A DNA stretch of 64,000 nt, from positions 186,001 through 250,000 of the forward strand of contig CANTFK010000020.1 of the NCBI GenBank assembly GCA_947646735.1, read 5' to 3'. The DNA comes from Peronospora farinosa. Its lineage: Eukaryota; Oomycota; Peronosporomycetes; Peronosporales; Peronosporaceae. The translations under genes were made by a program, and so were the position numbers. The notes under the pieces were generated by a model. It had not been told where the DNA came from and made no database searches. It saw only the letters and a list, made by a program, of their open reading frames with translations. Shown one piece after another: positions 1 to 9,158 of the stretch (positions are counted from its first letter, which is position 1; each line of letters begins with the position of its first letter).

Positions 1-311
1 AGCCAATCAGTAGTTAAGTATATATTTAGTTATAATTAATTAAATATAGTTCAGTCTTGAATTTACTTAAACAAGCACACCACGCACGAGAAGTTGAGAA
101 AATTCTGCGTGACGTCGGTGTTGTAAGCGTTAAGAAGTTCGTTGCACTCTCGCTTAAGCGAGAGGCGACTGGTGGTACGACTGCTTAAGCAGTCGACCAA
201 CCTCCCAACCACCCTCGCACGCGAAGGTAGGACGGTATAACCGCTTCCTCGCTTGCCATAAGGTGTGTGCTCGTAGTACGAGGCAACTTCGTAGAAGTGC
301 CCGTCTAAACA
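1..311 (+). repeat. Truncated LTR, same family as the LTR at 52400-52993
   Basis: This stretch matches the 3' half of the 594-bp LTR near 52.4 kb. Shared features are the CCAAT box (ccaatcag), an AT-rich TATA-like stretch, the phrase cagtcttgaattt and the terminal cgtctaaaca (cgtctaca in the other copy). The left part of the LTR lies outside the window. No primer-binding site follows it, so it is probably a 3' LTR or a solo remnant. Confidence 0.65.
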
Positions 312-1132
312 TTCCCTGCAATTACTTCAGACGTTGATGAAGTCGATATGGCGATTTTGATCGGGCGAAGAGGAAGGGGTGTTGGCCGGATGGATTGTAA
401 GTATGTATGAAGGTTTTGACATTGCAAGTGTGTTGGGTGTTTGACGTTGGTATGCAGACAACAATGTAAAAAAGGGCAAGGAATGAATAACGTCAATGTA
501 GAATTTCACCAACTAATATTGTGCAGATGGCCGGGTGCTCATGAAGCACAAAAGCTCCGGAATGATTAACATCTTGCAAGAATGTCGAAAAACGAAGCGA
601 CGAAGCCGAGACCGCTGGACTTGTTTTTAGACTTGCATTGCGCTTCAACAAACTCCAGAAAGCTACGAAGCAGCGACATCAAGTATTCAATGACAAGCAA
701 CATACGAAGGCCTTAACCGCAGCTACGATACTCTTGCCATATACTGATCGTTTAGCTAGTATCAAGCGTGAAGCTCGTCGTAACAAGCATGGCGACCGAT
801 TCTGCCCTTCATTAGATCAAACTGTTACTCTGCAACAGCTTTATCTACAAATGTCCAGCTGCCCATCCGGAGCAAGCACACTCAAGTAACGATCGCAAGA
901 ACAAGGAATGAATCCACTCGACAAGGTGTAAGACAAAGTTTGAGTATTTATTCGACGACTTGACTCTTTGGGAGCATCTGTTACAGGTATGTGACCTCAA
1001 AACCAGGCTCGGGATCAAAGCGGTCGCAGATGCAGTAAATTGCAGCAGTTCGGGCTCGATGAGAAGTGTGACGCCTATCGAAAACTATATCTGGCGGCCA
1101 GAAACGTAAATTGTTGCTCGTTTGGCTCTCTT
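312..1132. other. Unassigned stretch left of element A
   Basis: No gene is recognised here. The longest plausible frame is about 83 codons (638-889, plus), rich in Lys and Arg; it resembles no family I know and lacks an ATG at its open end. The sequence ends at ctctt, the probable left target-site copy of element A. Confidence 0.4.
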
Positions 1133-1772
1133 TGTAGCGGAGCTACACAGCTCTTTAGCCGGAGGAAGACTTTCGGCTGGAAGCCTCTTAGTTCGAGAGA
1201 ACTAAATAGAGTTAAGGCTAAAAGCCACTTAGTTCTAAGGAACTAATTATTCGACTTTAAAGTCACCCTCTTCTAAGGAAGTAGGAGAGACTTTTAGTCA
1301 GCAAGCAATAAGCTTAAGGTTCAGAGAACCAACGCACAGAGTGCAAGAACAAGCTAGAAGCTTAGGGGTTCAGAGAACCAACGCACGAAGTGCACAAGAG
1401 AGCAAGTCAGAACGACTTGCGATCTTAAACTCAAAAGGAGAACTGATTTTATTTATGCTTTAAGATTTTGTGAATAGTCCTACTCTAAGTACACTACACT
1501 AGATTAATTACTATAATAGTAATTATTATATGCAGACTTTGCTATTGAACGACGTATCGTCTTAACATCTGTATATGATGTACTTAATACAGCGTTAGTG
1601 ATTTATCGAATCCTAATCGGTAAGATACGGTATTACCGAATACCGTATCTATAACGCTTATACTTAATACCTCTCTAAAGAGAAGTATAATAATGCATTA
1701 TATGCAATAGAAAGGAGAGTTTAAGTGTAAACTCTTGGAAAGACGCTACAACCGTCGTGTAACCCCGTTACA
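1133..1772 (-). repeat. Element A 3' LTR
   Basis: In the sense (minus) direction the LTR begins TGTAACGGGGTTACA, a short inverted repeat, and ends GCTACA. It is nearly identical to 8518-9158. The sense-upstream side, 1773-1787 on the plus strand, is a pyrimidine run that reads ctggtgggggaggg on the minus strand and is the likely polypurine tract. Confidence 0.9.
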
Positions 1773-1803
1773 CCCTCCCCCACCAGACTGACGTTCCCAT
1801 AGA

Positions 1804-2838
1804 ATGTCACTCGACCCCTTTCCTCGTAGAGGTAGTTGCTTTAGCGAACGTTTAAAACCTCACGGTTTGTTCACGGCACATAACATGACGCCTCCCGGCA
1901 GTGAGTCACAGACTCTTCGGGACCTCATTGAAGACGACCTTGACGAAGCGGTTGATTACGAAAGTGACACCGTCTTTGTGGGACCCGATGGGTCCCCTTT
2001 AGCCACCCTCACGGGTGAAGATGACACTCGTCATGCACCGAATCCGTTCCCTGAACGTGGTGCAGTAGATGCGCTAACAGCGTTACGTGACCCGCCTGAC
2101 GTATCATCAACGGTAACAGTTACCAACCCACTCGACGAACAGCAACAGCGGTCCATCGACCAAGAGGAAGGCGCCAAGCGCCGAACGAAGAACATGACGC
2201 GACTGCAGGACCACCGACAGTACAGGTTCAAGCCACCTACGGTGGAAGAACGTCTAAAGGAAGCATCTGGGCATTCCCTTTCTGGTTGGACCATTGGGCC
2301 TGAGGCCATTTCACCTGAGGATGTTGCCACACGCACGGCACTTCGACAACGATATCTGGAGCCCCATATCACTACTCAAAGCCAATACTTGGCACGCCTT
2401 AATAGGCAAGTGCGCGGTGCGCCAGTTCCTCCGATGAAGGGTGTTCCCATCCTTCTGTTCGCGGGGGAAACCGAGGACGAAGAAGACACGGCTTTCAGCC
2501 GCTGGGCGCATTATGCGCGACGTTTAAGCAGCATGTGGGCCCTACGGGCAAGCGCCGATGTGGCAGATATCCGACTTGAGCGGAAGATGCGTTATGATTA
2601 CGCTAAATTGAAGGCCCGGGGGAAATTGAAATCCCAACGAACGCATTATGCGCCTGCTACCCAGCAGCCCAAAGTTTCGCCTATTCCTGTAGCCGCGAGT
2701 TCACGACAGGCCGAGGTCGCTAACCCGCCTACCCTCACCATTACTGGTGAGAAGCGTCAGCGCCAACAGGCAGACCCTGCGCACGACGCTCAAAAACGTC
2801 CACGGCGTACGGGCAGTCCTGCCGAAGGGGAGTCTTAA
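1804..2838 (+). CDS. Antisense ORF1 of element A (unknown protein)
   Basis: This frame runs opposite to pol, starts just inside the 3' LTR and points toward pol. The longest form has 344 codons; the ATG at 1885 is the start conserved in element B and gives 317 residues. Only the last 98 bases overlap the pol end, so it is not a shadow of pol. The N-terminal part is acidic (a DLIEDDLDEAVDYES-type stretch), the middle is mixed and helical, and the C-terminus is basic with two clusters (KRQRQQ and QKRPRR) like a bipartite nuclear localisation signal. I recognise no known domain. It ends with TAA seven bases before the ATG of a second ORF in the same frame, so readthrough would fuse them. Antisense genes are known in some plant Ty3/gypsy lineages (e.g. 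Grande). That this one is expressed is inference. Confidence 0.6.
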   Translation: MSLDPFPRRGSCFSERLKPHGLFTAHNMTPPGSESQTLRDLIEDDLDEAVDYESDTVFVGPDGSPLATLTGEDDTRHAPNPFPERGAVDALTALRDPPDVSSTVTVTNPLDEQQQRSIDQEEGAKRRTKNMTRLQDHRQYRFKPPTVEERLKEASGHSLSGWTIGPEAISPEDVATRTALRQRYLEPHITTQSQYLARLNRQVRGAPVPPMKGVPILLFAGETEDEEDTAFSRWAHYARRLSSMWALRASADVADIRLERKMRYDYAKLKARGKLKSQRTHYAPATQQPKVSPIPVAASSRQAEVANPPTLTITGEKRQRQQADPAHDAQKRPRRTGSPAEGES

Positions 2839-4321
2839 ACTTCCATGAATTCCACGACTCGGGATAACCCCGCCATTTCACCAGATACTGGTTTTGACCA
2901 TGGCGGCGACGCTTCTGCAGTAGACGCTCCACATGGAACTGCAGGTTCCCCTGCGCATCGAGCAAAGGAGGAGGAGGTCGGTGTATCGGAACAAGCTCAT
3001 GCCGAGCTTGTTCAGGAGGTGGGGACCCTTCGTGAGGAGAGGCAGACGATGAACTCCCGGCTTGAGTCCCTGGAAGAGAGTCGGACCCGAATGCAGGGTC
3101 AACTTGACTTGTTGGTGCAGATGCTCCGTCCCGCGACAATGCCAATGGGCCCGGCGCGAGCGCCTTAGCGTCTATTTGGGACGGATCCCGATAAGGTTTT
3201 AGCATGGCGACATAGAACACAGGATGTGTACGCAATTTGCGCGGCAAGTTAAGCGTATACGCTGTGCCTTTCTTGGCAATGACCTTAAAGGGTCCGATAA
3301 AGCGCGGACGCAACTTCGTCTTAAAGACAGCGGATACTACATTGGTAGGTAGGTTTTTAGCATTAAGTAATACTTGGTCTCCGACCTCATAATCATTAAT
3401 ACAACCTCTGCCTTTCGCATCTGCATATTCCTTTTGTTTATCTTGACTATCAGCCATTGCATCTTGCACATGTCGTAAGACATTTAGTCGCGTTGCGAGA
3501 AACGCATTTACCTGTTTCCTAACAGTATTAGGGCTGACATCAGCAAGCCGATCGGCAACCTCTCCCCCACCAAGCCCTGAACCACTCGGTGGTAGCGTTA
3601 ACGGAACGCGTGGGTGTGTGAGATCATTGACATAGAACGGAGTGTAGCCGGTGGAGGCGTGCACGGAATTATTGAGTGCAAACTCAACTACATGGAGCAT
3701 AGAGCTCCAACGCTTAGGCGTTTCAGCACAAACGCTGCGTAGGATATCTTCAACAACGCGATTTACGCGTTCAGTTTGACCATCGGTCTGCGGATGATCC
3801 GCCGTGGACATGTCCAAACGGGTGCCCAGCACTTGGAAGACGGACTTCCAAAATTTACTCGTAAAACGAGGATCACGATCAGTAACAATTGCCACTGGCA
3901 AGCCATTTTGGCGAAACACCCGATCGATAAACAGCTCCGCTGTACCCACACCATCGATCAAATCTGGCACAGCCGCTAAGTGAGCCATCTTGCTCAAACG
4001 GTCAACAAAGACCACAATACCTGTATTGCCATGCGAATCTTTCGGTAGGCCAAATACAAAGTCCATACTAATGGACTCCCAGCACCCAGTGGGAATAGGC
4101 AAGCTAGCCAGCGGCGCTGCCGAGTGGGGCGAGGATTTCACCCGTTGACACGTTTCACACGTACGCACATATGTGCTCACCCATTTGTATAATTTGGGCC
4201 ACCAATAACTTTGGCATACTGCCCCATAGGTCTTTTCGCGACCCAAATGACCACCGATGGCGGTGTCATGTACCTCATAGAGGATACGATACTTCAGGAC
4301 CTCGTCGTGAGGGAACCACAA
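2741..4321 (-). CDS. Element A pol, integrase plus chromodomain
   Basis: A long open frame carrying the integrase module of Ty3/gypsy pol. An HHCC zinc-binding segment comes first ([10 protein letters not shown], then CETCQ). The DDE core follows, with [17 protein letters not shown] and a glutamate in [10 protein letters not shown]. Next are the SH3-like [12 protein letters not shown] segment and a Ser/Pro-rich linker. A C-terminal chromodomain ([10 protein letters not shown]) places the element among the chromoviruses, whose chromodomains are thought to guide integration into heterochromatin. The frame is joined to the upstream RT-RNase H frame only across a frameshift near 4290-4320. That frameshift is also present in element B. 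Confidence 0.9.
   Translation of the reverse strand: MWFPHDEVLKYRILYEVHDTAIGGHLGREKTYGAVCQSYWWPKLYKWVSTYVRTCETCQRVKSSPHSAAPLASLPIPTGCWESISMDFVFGLPKDSHGNTGIVVFVDRLSKMAHLAAVPDLIDGVGTAELFIDRVFRQNGLPVAIVTDRDPRFTSKFWKSVFQVLGTRLDMSTADHPQTDGQTERVNRVVEDILRSVCAETPKRWSSMLHVVEFALNNSVHASTGYTPFYVNDLTHPRVPLTLPPSGSGLGGGEVADRLADVSPNTVRKQVNAFLATRLNVLRHVQDAMADSQDKQKEYADAKGRGCINDYEVGDQVLLNAKNLPTNVVSAVFKTKLRPRFIGPFKVIAKKGTAYTLNLPRKLRTHPVFYVAMLKPYRDPSQIDAKALAPGPLALSRDGASAPTSQVDPAFGSDSLPGTQAGSSSSASPHEGSPPPEQARHELVPIHRPPPPLLDAQGNLQFHVERLLQKRRRHGQNQYLVKWRGYPESWNSWKFKTPLRQDCPYAVDVFERRAQGLPVGADASHQ
2845..3168 (+). CDS. Antisense ORF2 of element A, predicted coiled coil
   Basis: A 107-codon frame on the plus strand, in the same frame as antisense ORF1 and separated from it by one TAA. 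It opens with an ATG at 2845. The second half reads as heptad-like helix ([14 protein letters not shown], then [14 protein letters not shown]) and ends in [12 protein letters not shown]. It lies opposite the pol linker between integrase and chromodomain. The [12 protein letters not shown] block is conserved in the decayed relative E (about 31410-31460) with mostly synonymous changes, while the pol frame there is not conserved. This argues that the antisense protein was under selection. Function is unknown; dimerisation through the coiled coil is an inference. Confidence 0.55.
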   Translation: MNSTTRDNPAISPDTGFDHGGDASAVDAPHGTAGSPAHRAKEEEVGVSEQAHAELVQEVGTLREERQTMNSRLESLEESRTRMQGQLDLLVQMLRPATMPMGPARAP

Positions 4322-6347
4322 TACGCGGAGAATCCGCTACATCTGTACGATAGTACAACAGCCCCTCATCGATAGAATATCGATGGAGGCTCGCACGTAA
4401 TCGTGCCGACAATTTAATTTCCGAGTCTCTAAACTCCTCACTGCCAAGAGCATGTAGCAACGCTATACAGTGATCATCTTTATCATACGCCGTACGAATG
4501 AGACCGGTGATAGAAGACGACAACGTCGTCACATGAGCAAGCTCATAATCAGGTCTGAGTGAAAACGCATCAGCCAAAGCATTTTGCTTGCCCGGCTTAT
4601 ATTTCACCTCGAAGTTATATTCGGCAAAGAATGACAGCCATCTGGCCATTATATGCGAGAGATGCGGCAACTGAGTCGCAGTGCGTAAAGACGCATGATC
4701 GGTATAGATCACAAAAGGCTTTGAGCCTAGCAGATGAACTCTGAATTTGACCAAGGCATACTTCATCGCAAGTAGCTCTTTGTCATGAATTGGATAGTTC
4801 TTTTCTGCAGCTTTCAGCTGGCGCGATTCAAAAGCGATTACACGCTCACGGCCTTCATCATCTGTTTGTAACAGCGCACTGCCAATGGCAAAACCCGATG
4901 CGTCACAGACGACGCTAAACGGTCGGTCAGGGTCTGGCAAAGCCAAAATAGGAGCATGTAGAAGGCTCGCCTTTACCGCTTGAAAAGCATCTTCGTGTTC
5001 GGCATGCCAACACCATTCCACATCCTTTTTAAGGAGATTGGATAATCTCGGTCGAGCCATATCAGCGTAATTCTCGCTATACTTGTGTAAGTAATTGGCA
5101 AGGCCATGCCATTTACGCAAGTCCTTCTGAGATTGTGGAACAGGCCAATCGACTATGGCTTTGACCTTGGCGGGATCCGCTTGTAGGCCCCGCTTCCCAA
5201 TGAAGCACCCTAGAAAGGGAATTTCTTCGGCCCCGAAGATGCACTTAGAGGCATTCGCATATAATTTATTAGTGCGCATGCACTCGAGCACTGCTCGTAA
5301 ATGAACAATATGATTCTCAATATCTGACCGCCCATGTTCAGCTCGGCTATGGACAAAAATGTCATCAAAATACGTCTGTGCATAACTTCGATGGGGTCGA
5401 AACAATTGCGTCACCAAACGGTTAAACGTAGCCGGAGCATTAGATAGCCCTTGGGGCATCACTAACCACTCCCAGAGCATACCGCTCGGAGTACTAACAG
5501 CAGTAAGCGGAATATCACTAGCTCGCATGAGCAATTGGTAATAACCATCGACTAAGTCGAGCGCACTGTACATGGTACAACCGACCATATTGTTCTGAAG
5601 AACATCCTTTCTAGGTATCGGTGTCTGTGCAGGTATAGTGGCTGCATTGAGCTTATTATAAGCATGAACGGTGCGCCACTTACCATTCGGTTTATTAACA
5701 CAGAAAGTGGGTGTCGAGTGCGGAGATTTACTCTCACGCACCATGCCCGCCGCGTGCTTTGCACGAAAGAACTCGTCAATGACGTCACACTGTTCTTTGG
5801 GTGAAGGCCACTGCCGGGTTACACAGTATTTGGTTCCGGGAACCAAGTCAATTTCATGGCGTACACCCCTATCAGGTGGTAGAACCGACGGTGGATCGTG
5901 ACACACCACATCCTGGAATTCCTTTACCAAAGGATAGTAGGGATCTAAAGGGTTCTTCAGGATAGATGCCCCACTACGTGCACTCAGTGCCGCTTTTGTA
6001 TCTTCAAGGACTGTCTCATCGACAAGCGAGGATGAGTTCAGCTCGAGGTTAGGTCGAATGACCACCATATCGGATAGAGCACCTGCCTTCAAGGCCTGAT
6101 GAAATTCATCCACAGACATTTCGTCTAGCTCTAAAAGAGCATTTAATGATGGGAGGGCCTCAAGGTCAACCTCACCATCTACATCACCTGTCACTCCGTT
6201 GACCAGGGTGTACAACTGGTCATTTACATTACTATGCGATAAAACAGACGCTTTGCGTCTCGCAGCCGCCATCTGGCGACGCTGCCGTCTCCTTGACGAG
6301 ACCGTACTCTTCAAAGTACTTGGGATGTTATCGTCCCCAAAGGTCAA
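4275..6347 (-). CDS. Element A pol, reverse transcriptase plus RNase H
   Basis: An uninterrupted frame of about 690 codons. After an Arg-rich leader (SSRRRQRRQ) and a helical spacer come the RT blocks: [43 protein letters not shown] and the catalytic [13 protein letters not shown] replaces the more usual YxDD variants of Ty3/gypsy. Thumb and connection motifs follow ([10 protein letters not shown] and the ADPAKVKAI region). The RNase H domain has [16 protein letters not shown] and YTDHASLR. The frame ends at the shared break before integrase. It copies element RNA into DNA in particles formed by gag. Confidence 0.92.
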   Translation of the reverse strand: MTFGDDNIPSTLKSTVSSRRRQRRQMAAARRKASVLSHSNVNDQLYTLVNGVTGDVDGEVDLEALPSLNALLELDEMSVDEFHQALKAGALSDMVVIRPNLELNSSSLVDETVLEDTKAALSARSGASILKNPLDPYYPLVKEFQDVVCHDPPSVLPPDRGVRHEIDLVPGTKYCVTRQWPSPKEQCDVIDEFFRAKHAAGMVRESKSPHSTPTFCVNKPNGKWRTVHAYNKLNAATIPAQTPIPRKDVLQNNMVGCTMYSALDLVDGYYQLLMRASDIPLTAVSTPSGMLWEWLVMPQGLSNAPATFNRLVTQLFRPHRSYAQTYFDDIFVHSRAEHGRSDIENHIVHLRAVLECMRTNKLYANASKCIFGAEEIPFLGCFIGKRGLQADPAKVKAIVDWPVPQSQKDLRKWHGLANYLHKYSENYADMARPRLSNLLKKDVEWCWHAEHEDAFQAVKASLLHAPILALPDPDRPFSVVCDASGFAIGSALLQTDDEGRERVIAFESRQLKAAEKNYPIHDKELLAMKYALVKFRVHLLGSKPFVIYTDHASLRTATQLPHLSHIMARWLSFFAEYNFEVKYKPGKQNALADAFSLRPDYELAHVTTLSSSITGLIRTAYDKDDHCIALLHALGSEEFRDSEIKLSARLRASLHRYSIDEGLLYYRTDVADSPRIVVPSRRGPEVSYPL

Positions 6348-7059
6348 CAGACCCCTTGTCGTTTACCTGCCCTATGCGAGGGCCGATGTCATTACCGACA
6401 CCCAGTGGGTCACTAGTACCAGTGACTTCACTAACAAGGTCATCGACCTTCACTCGCTCTATACGAGAGCCGATGTCATTACCGACATCCAGTGAATCGC
6501 ATTTCCAGCCAATATCACTAACAAGGTCATCGACCTTAACTTGCTCTATACGAGAGCCGATGTCATTATCGACATCCAGTGAATCGCATTTACAGCCAAT
6601 ATCACTAACAAGGTCATTGACCTTAACTTGCTCTATACGAGAGCCGATGTCATTACCGACATCCAGTGGGTCACTAGTACCAGTGACTTCACTAACAAGG
6701 TTATTGACCTTCACTCGCTCTATACGAGAGCCGATGTCATTACCGACATCCAGTAAATCGCATTTACAGCCAATATTACTATGAGTATCACTTAACGGAG
6801 TACGTGCCGTTCCACTAAGTGTCATTGAGCTCTGCTCGACACTATTATTGTTGACATCGGAGTTTATCAACTCAGACACTCCAATGTCCAGCACATTAAC
6901 TGAATCAGTTAATGGCTCGCGCCAATAGCACTTTTGTTTTCTAGCGAAGGTGGGTTCATGACTCTCCAAAGCTTCGCTAGGAACATTGCGCGTTGCGCCT
7001 AAAGTTTTGGATCTCCAATCGATCCACGGCTCATGGCGTTCCACCGAGAATGAGATCAT
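6328..7059 (-). CDS. Element A pol linker with in-frame 87-bp repeats
   Basis: This frame connects protease to RT. It begins at the protease end ([10 protein letters not shown]) and then carries five copies of an 87-bp, 29-residue repeat of the type [20 protein letters not shown]. The copies alternate two variants ending in WKCDS or TGTSDP. The frame stops after [10 protein letters not shown], at a point where an extra T relative to the decayed copy E shifts pol out of frame. Element B has seven copies of the repeat. No catalytic domain is visible; a spacer role is inferred. Confidence 0.75.
   Translation of the reverse strand: MISFSVERHEPWIDWRSKTLGATRNVPSEALESHEPTFARKQKCYWREPLTDSVNVLDIGVSELINSDVNNNSVEQSSMTLSGTARTPLSDTHSNIGCKCDLLDVGNDIGSRIERVKVNNLVSEVTGTSDPLDVGNDIGSRIEQVKVNDLVSDIGCKCDSLDVDNDIGSRIEQVKVDDLVSDIGWKCDSLDVGNDIGSRIERVKVDDLVSEVTGTSDPLGVGNDIGPRIGQVNDKGSVDLWGR
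6365..6760 (-). repeat. 87-bp tandem repeat array, five units (element A)
   Basis: The phrase gccgatgtcattaccgac recurs at intervals of 87 bp (about 6382, 6469, 6556, 6643 and 6730). The unit length is divisible by three, so copy number changes keep the frame. The opposite strand is open too, as expected from an in-frame repeat. Confidence 0.9.
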
Positions 7060-7435
7060 ATCTCGATTCCAAATCTAGGACAAGACAGCGTTCAACGCTA
7101 TTGAAATCTAAGAACTTCACACCTAAGTTCAACGGAACTTTAGGAACGGTGACACGTACACCAGTCGCGAGACGTACGGTTATACTGTCACCCTCTTGCG
7201 CTTCCAGCGCCTCAGCATACAGCTGACTCCCCTCAAGGGAGCGACGTCGGACATAATTCCCTGACGCCCCTGAGTCAATTAAAATTGACCATGGTTTCTC
7301 AAAACCCTTAACGGTTGCCGACACAACCAACAAGCCTGGCTTGTAATTTTGTTCTATGGGAGCATCCACAGAACCACCTGGGGATAAGCCCTGTTTACCT
7401 TTACCTCCTAAAGATTCAACAGAACTTAGTTCTTT
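7031..7435 (-). CDS. Element A retropepsin-like protease
   Basis: Aspartic protease domain of pol with the active-site triad in [13 protein letters not shown] and a downstream DLILG. It is in a -1 frame relative to gag, the usual arrangement for gag-pol synthesis. I see no canonical slippery heptamer at the gag end. After DLILG the reading frame is lost: the residues that should read like MPWL before the next block (ERHEPWIDW) are missing. The same lesion is present in element B. Confidence 0.85.
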   Translation of the reverse strand, partial: KELSSVESLGGKGKQGLSPGGSVDAPIEQNYKPGLLVVSATVKGFEKPWSILIDSGASGNYVRRRSLEGSQLYAEALEAQEGDSITVRLATGVRVTVPKVPLNLGVKFLDFNSVERCLVLDLESRYDLILGGTP

Positions 7436-7455
7436 CCCAGTAGGGCGCCCCGCGC

Positions 7456-8457
7456 CTACTGGGAGTCGACATTTTCCCCTGCGGTGCTCGCCTTTTGGCT
7501 AGGAGCAGGGCTTCGGCTTTGCCGATTTGAACGTTGCTTTCGCAACGGACAGCTAGGGCGGAGATGCCTAGTGCTTCCGCACATGTAACATCTACGGATG
7601 CTACCTTGCTGCTCAGCAGCTTGAAGCTCAGCTTCTTCAGCATGGCTGAGATCCATGGGTTCCGCCCTATTAGAGGTATTTGATTGATACCAGGGCAGAC
7701 CATATCGAGCAGATTTAAAATTAAATTCAGCGTTAAACGCTACGCTTACTGCCTCCTCAAAAGTTGAAGGCTGGACACGGAAAACTTCCGTCCTGGCGAC
7801 CCCAGTGCGAAGTCCTTCCATAAAAATGGTTACTCGGATTTCCTCTGCCAGTGGGTCCTGCTGCATAGCAGCAATGAGAGTTCTCAACTCTTGGACATAG
7901 TCCGACAATTCTTTCTTACCCTGTCGGGTAGCTAGGAAGCGTGAGCGCACACGATAAGCCTGATTAGGCGGTGCAAACACACAAGTTAATTGCTTTTTAA
8001 GCATCTCCCATGTGGGAAATGCAGCATTTACAGAGACACCGCTCGTTAGAGCCCATTCTCTAGCTCTTCCACCGAGCTTAGAAATGGCCAAGCCAACTCG
8101 TTGCTTATCGGATGCAAGCATGGCGGCATCCATTGCCATTTCAACTTCTCGGATCCAGAGGAGAAGGTTCTCTCCCTCCTTCTCCTCGAAGGTCTTGACA
8201 CTTAAAACAAGTGGACGAGCCTTTGGCTCTGCATCGGGCACAGGTACCGGAATGTACTGTGTAGGCGCAGCTGACGCTGCCTGGTCATGGACCTGCCCGA
8301 GGAGCGTTGCCTCATAACGCATAAAGGCCTCAAGACGAGCATTTAGAACCTCGTGGCCTTGGGCCAAAAGGGCCTCGATTTGATCAGGCCCGACGAACGC
8401 AGATAGTTTATCTAAGGCGAGTCGTTGTGCTTCAGAGAGGTGATTTTGATTCTCCAT
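7456..8457 (-). CDS. Element A gag
   Basis: A 333-residue structural protein beginning [12 protein letters not shown] at an ATG 61 bp inside the 5' LTR. The central region contains the retrotransposon gag signature ([16 protein letters not shown], then [14 protein letters not shown]). A single CCHC zinc knuckle near the C-terminus ([14 protein letters not shown], spacing C-x2-C-x4-H-x4-C) should bind the element RNA. It differs from the element B gag at very few residues. It is intact. Confidence 0.92.
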   Translation of the reverse strand: MENQNHLSEAQRLALDKLSAFVGPDQIEALLAQGHEVLNARLEAFMRYEATLLGQVHDQAASAAPTQYIPVPVPDAEPKARPLVLSVKTFEEKEGENLLLWIREVEMAMDAAMLASDKQRVGLAISKLGGRAREWALTSGVSVNAAFPTWEMLKKQLTCVFAPPNQAYRVRSRFLATRQGKKELSDYVQELRTLIAAMQQDPLAEEIRVTIFMEGLRTGVARTEVFRVQPSTFEEAVSVAFNAEFNFKSARYGLPWYQSNTSNRAEPMDLSHAEEAELQAAEQQGSIRRCYMCGSTRHLRPSCPLRKQRSNRQSRSPAPSQKASTAGENVDSQ

Positions 8458-8505
8458 TCTCGCAGGGGGTCAGTCTTTAAAGACTTAGGTGTAGGATTGA
8501 CTACA

Positions 8506-8515
8506 AGTGCTACCA
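8506..8515 (-). other. Element A primer-binding site
   Basis: Two bases inside the 5' LTR the minus strand reads TGGTAGCACT. The first eight bases complement the 3' end of eukaryotic initiator tRNA-Met (TGCTACCA). The same site occurs in elements B and D and after the LTR at 25997-26450. Confidence 0.7.
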
Positions 8516-8517
8516 AG

Positions 8518-9158
8518 TGTAGCGGAGCTACACAGCTCTTTAGCCAGAGGAAGACTTTCGGCTGGAAGCCTCTTAGTTCGAGAGAACTAAATAGAGTTAA
8601 GGCTAAAAGCCACTTAGTTCTAAGGAACTAATTATTCGACGTTAAAGTCACCCTCTTCTAAGGAAGTAGGAGAGACTTTTAGTCAGTCAAGCAATAAGCT
8701 TAAGGTTCAGAGAACCAACGCACAGAGTGCAAGAACAAGCTAGAAGCTTAGGGGTTCAGAGAACCAACGCACGAAGTGCACAAGAGAGCAAGTCAGAACG
8801 ACTTGCGATCTTAAACTCAAAAGGAGAACTGATTTTATTTATGCTTTAAGATTTTGTGAATAGTCCTACTCTAAGTACACTACACTAGATTAATTACTAT
8901 AATAGTAATTATTATATGCAGACTTTGCTATTGAACGACGTATCGTCTTAACATCTGTGTATGATGTACTTAATGGAGCGTTATCGATTCATCGAATCCT
9001 AATCGGTAAGATACGGTATTACCGAATACCGTATCTATAACGCTCATACTTAATACCTCTCTAAAGAGAAGTATAATAATGCATTATATGCAATAGAAAG
9101 GAGAGTTTAAGTGTAAACTCTCGGAAAGACGCTACAACCGTCGTGTAACCCCGTTACA
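8518..9158 (-). repeat. Element A 5' LTR
   Basis: A 641-bp LTR starting TGTAACGGGG in the sense direction and ending GCTACA, paired with 1133-1772. It should contain the element promoter and polyadenylation signals. I cannot place the start site with confidence. Confidence 0.9.

Larger units (their letters stand above)
1133..9158 (-). mobile_element. Element A: full-length Ty3/gypsy chromovirus (minus-strand coding)
   Basis: An 8026-bp element with two LTRs of about 640 bp (1133-1772 and 8518-9158). Going right to left it carries a primer-binding site, gag, protease, a repeat-containing linker, RT-RNase H, integrase with chromodomain, a polypurine tract and the 3' LTR. Flanking pentamers ctctt (left) and ccctt (right) differ at one base and probably derive from a 5-bp target duplication. 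The LTRs differ at roughly ten positions by eye, so the insertion is fairly young. The pol frame is broken at three places that are identical in element B. Two ORFs lie on the opposite strand near the 3' LTR. Confidence 0.93.

Noticed and set aside
6293..6784. Plus-strand ORF of 163 codons opposite the element A repeat linker (and 13616-14281 in B)
   Set aside because: It is open only because the 87-bp sense repeat is in frame and stop-free on both strands. It has no independent start context or conserved ends.
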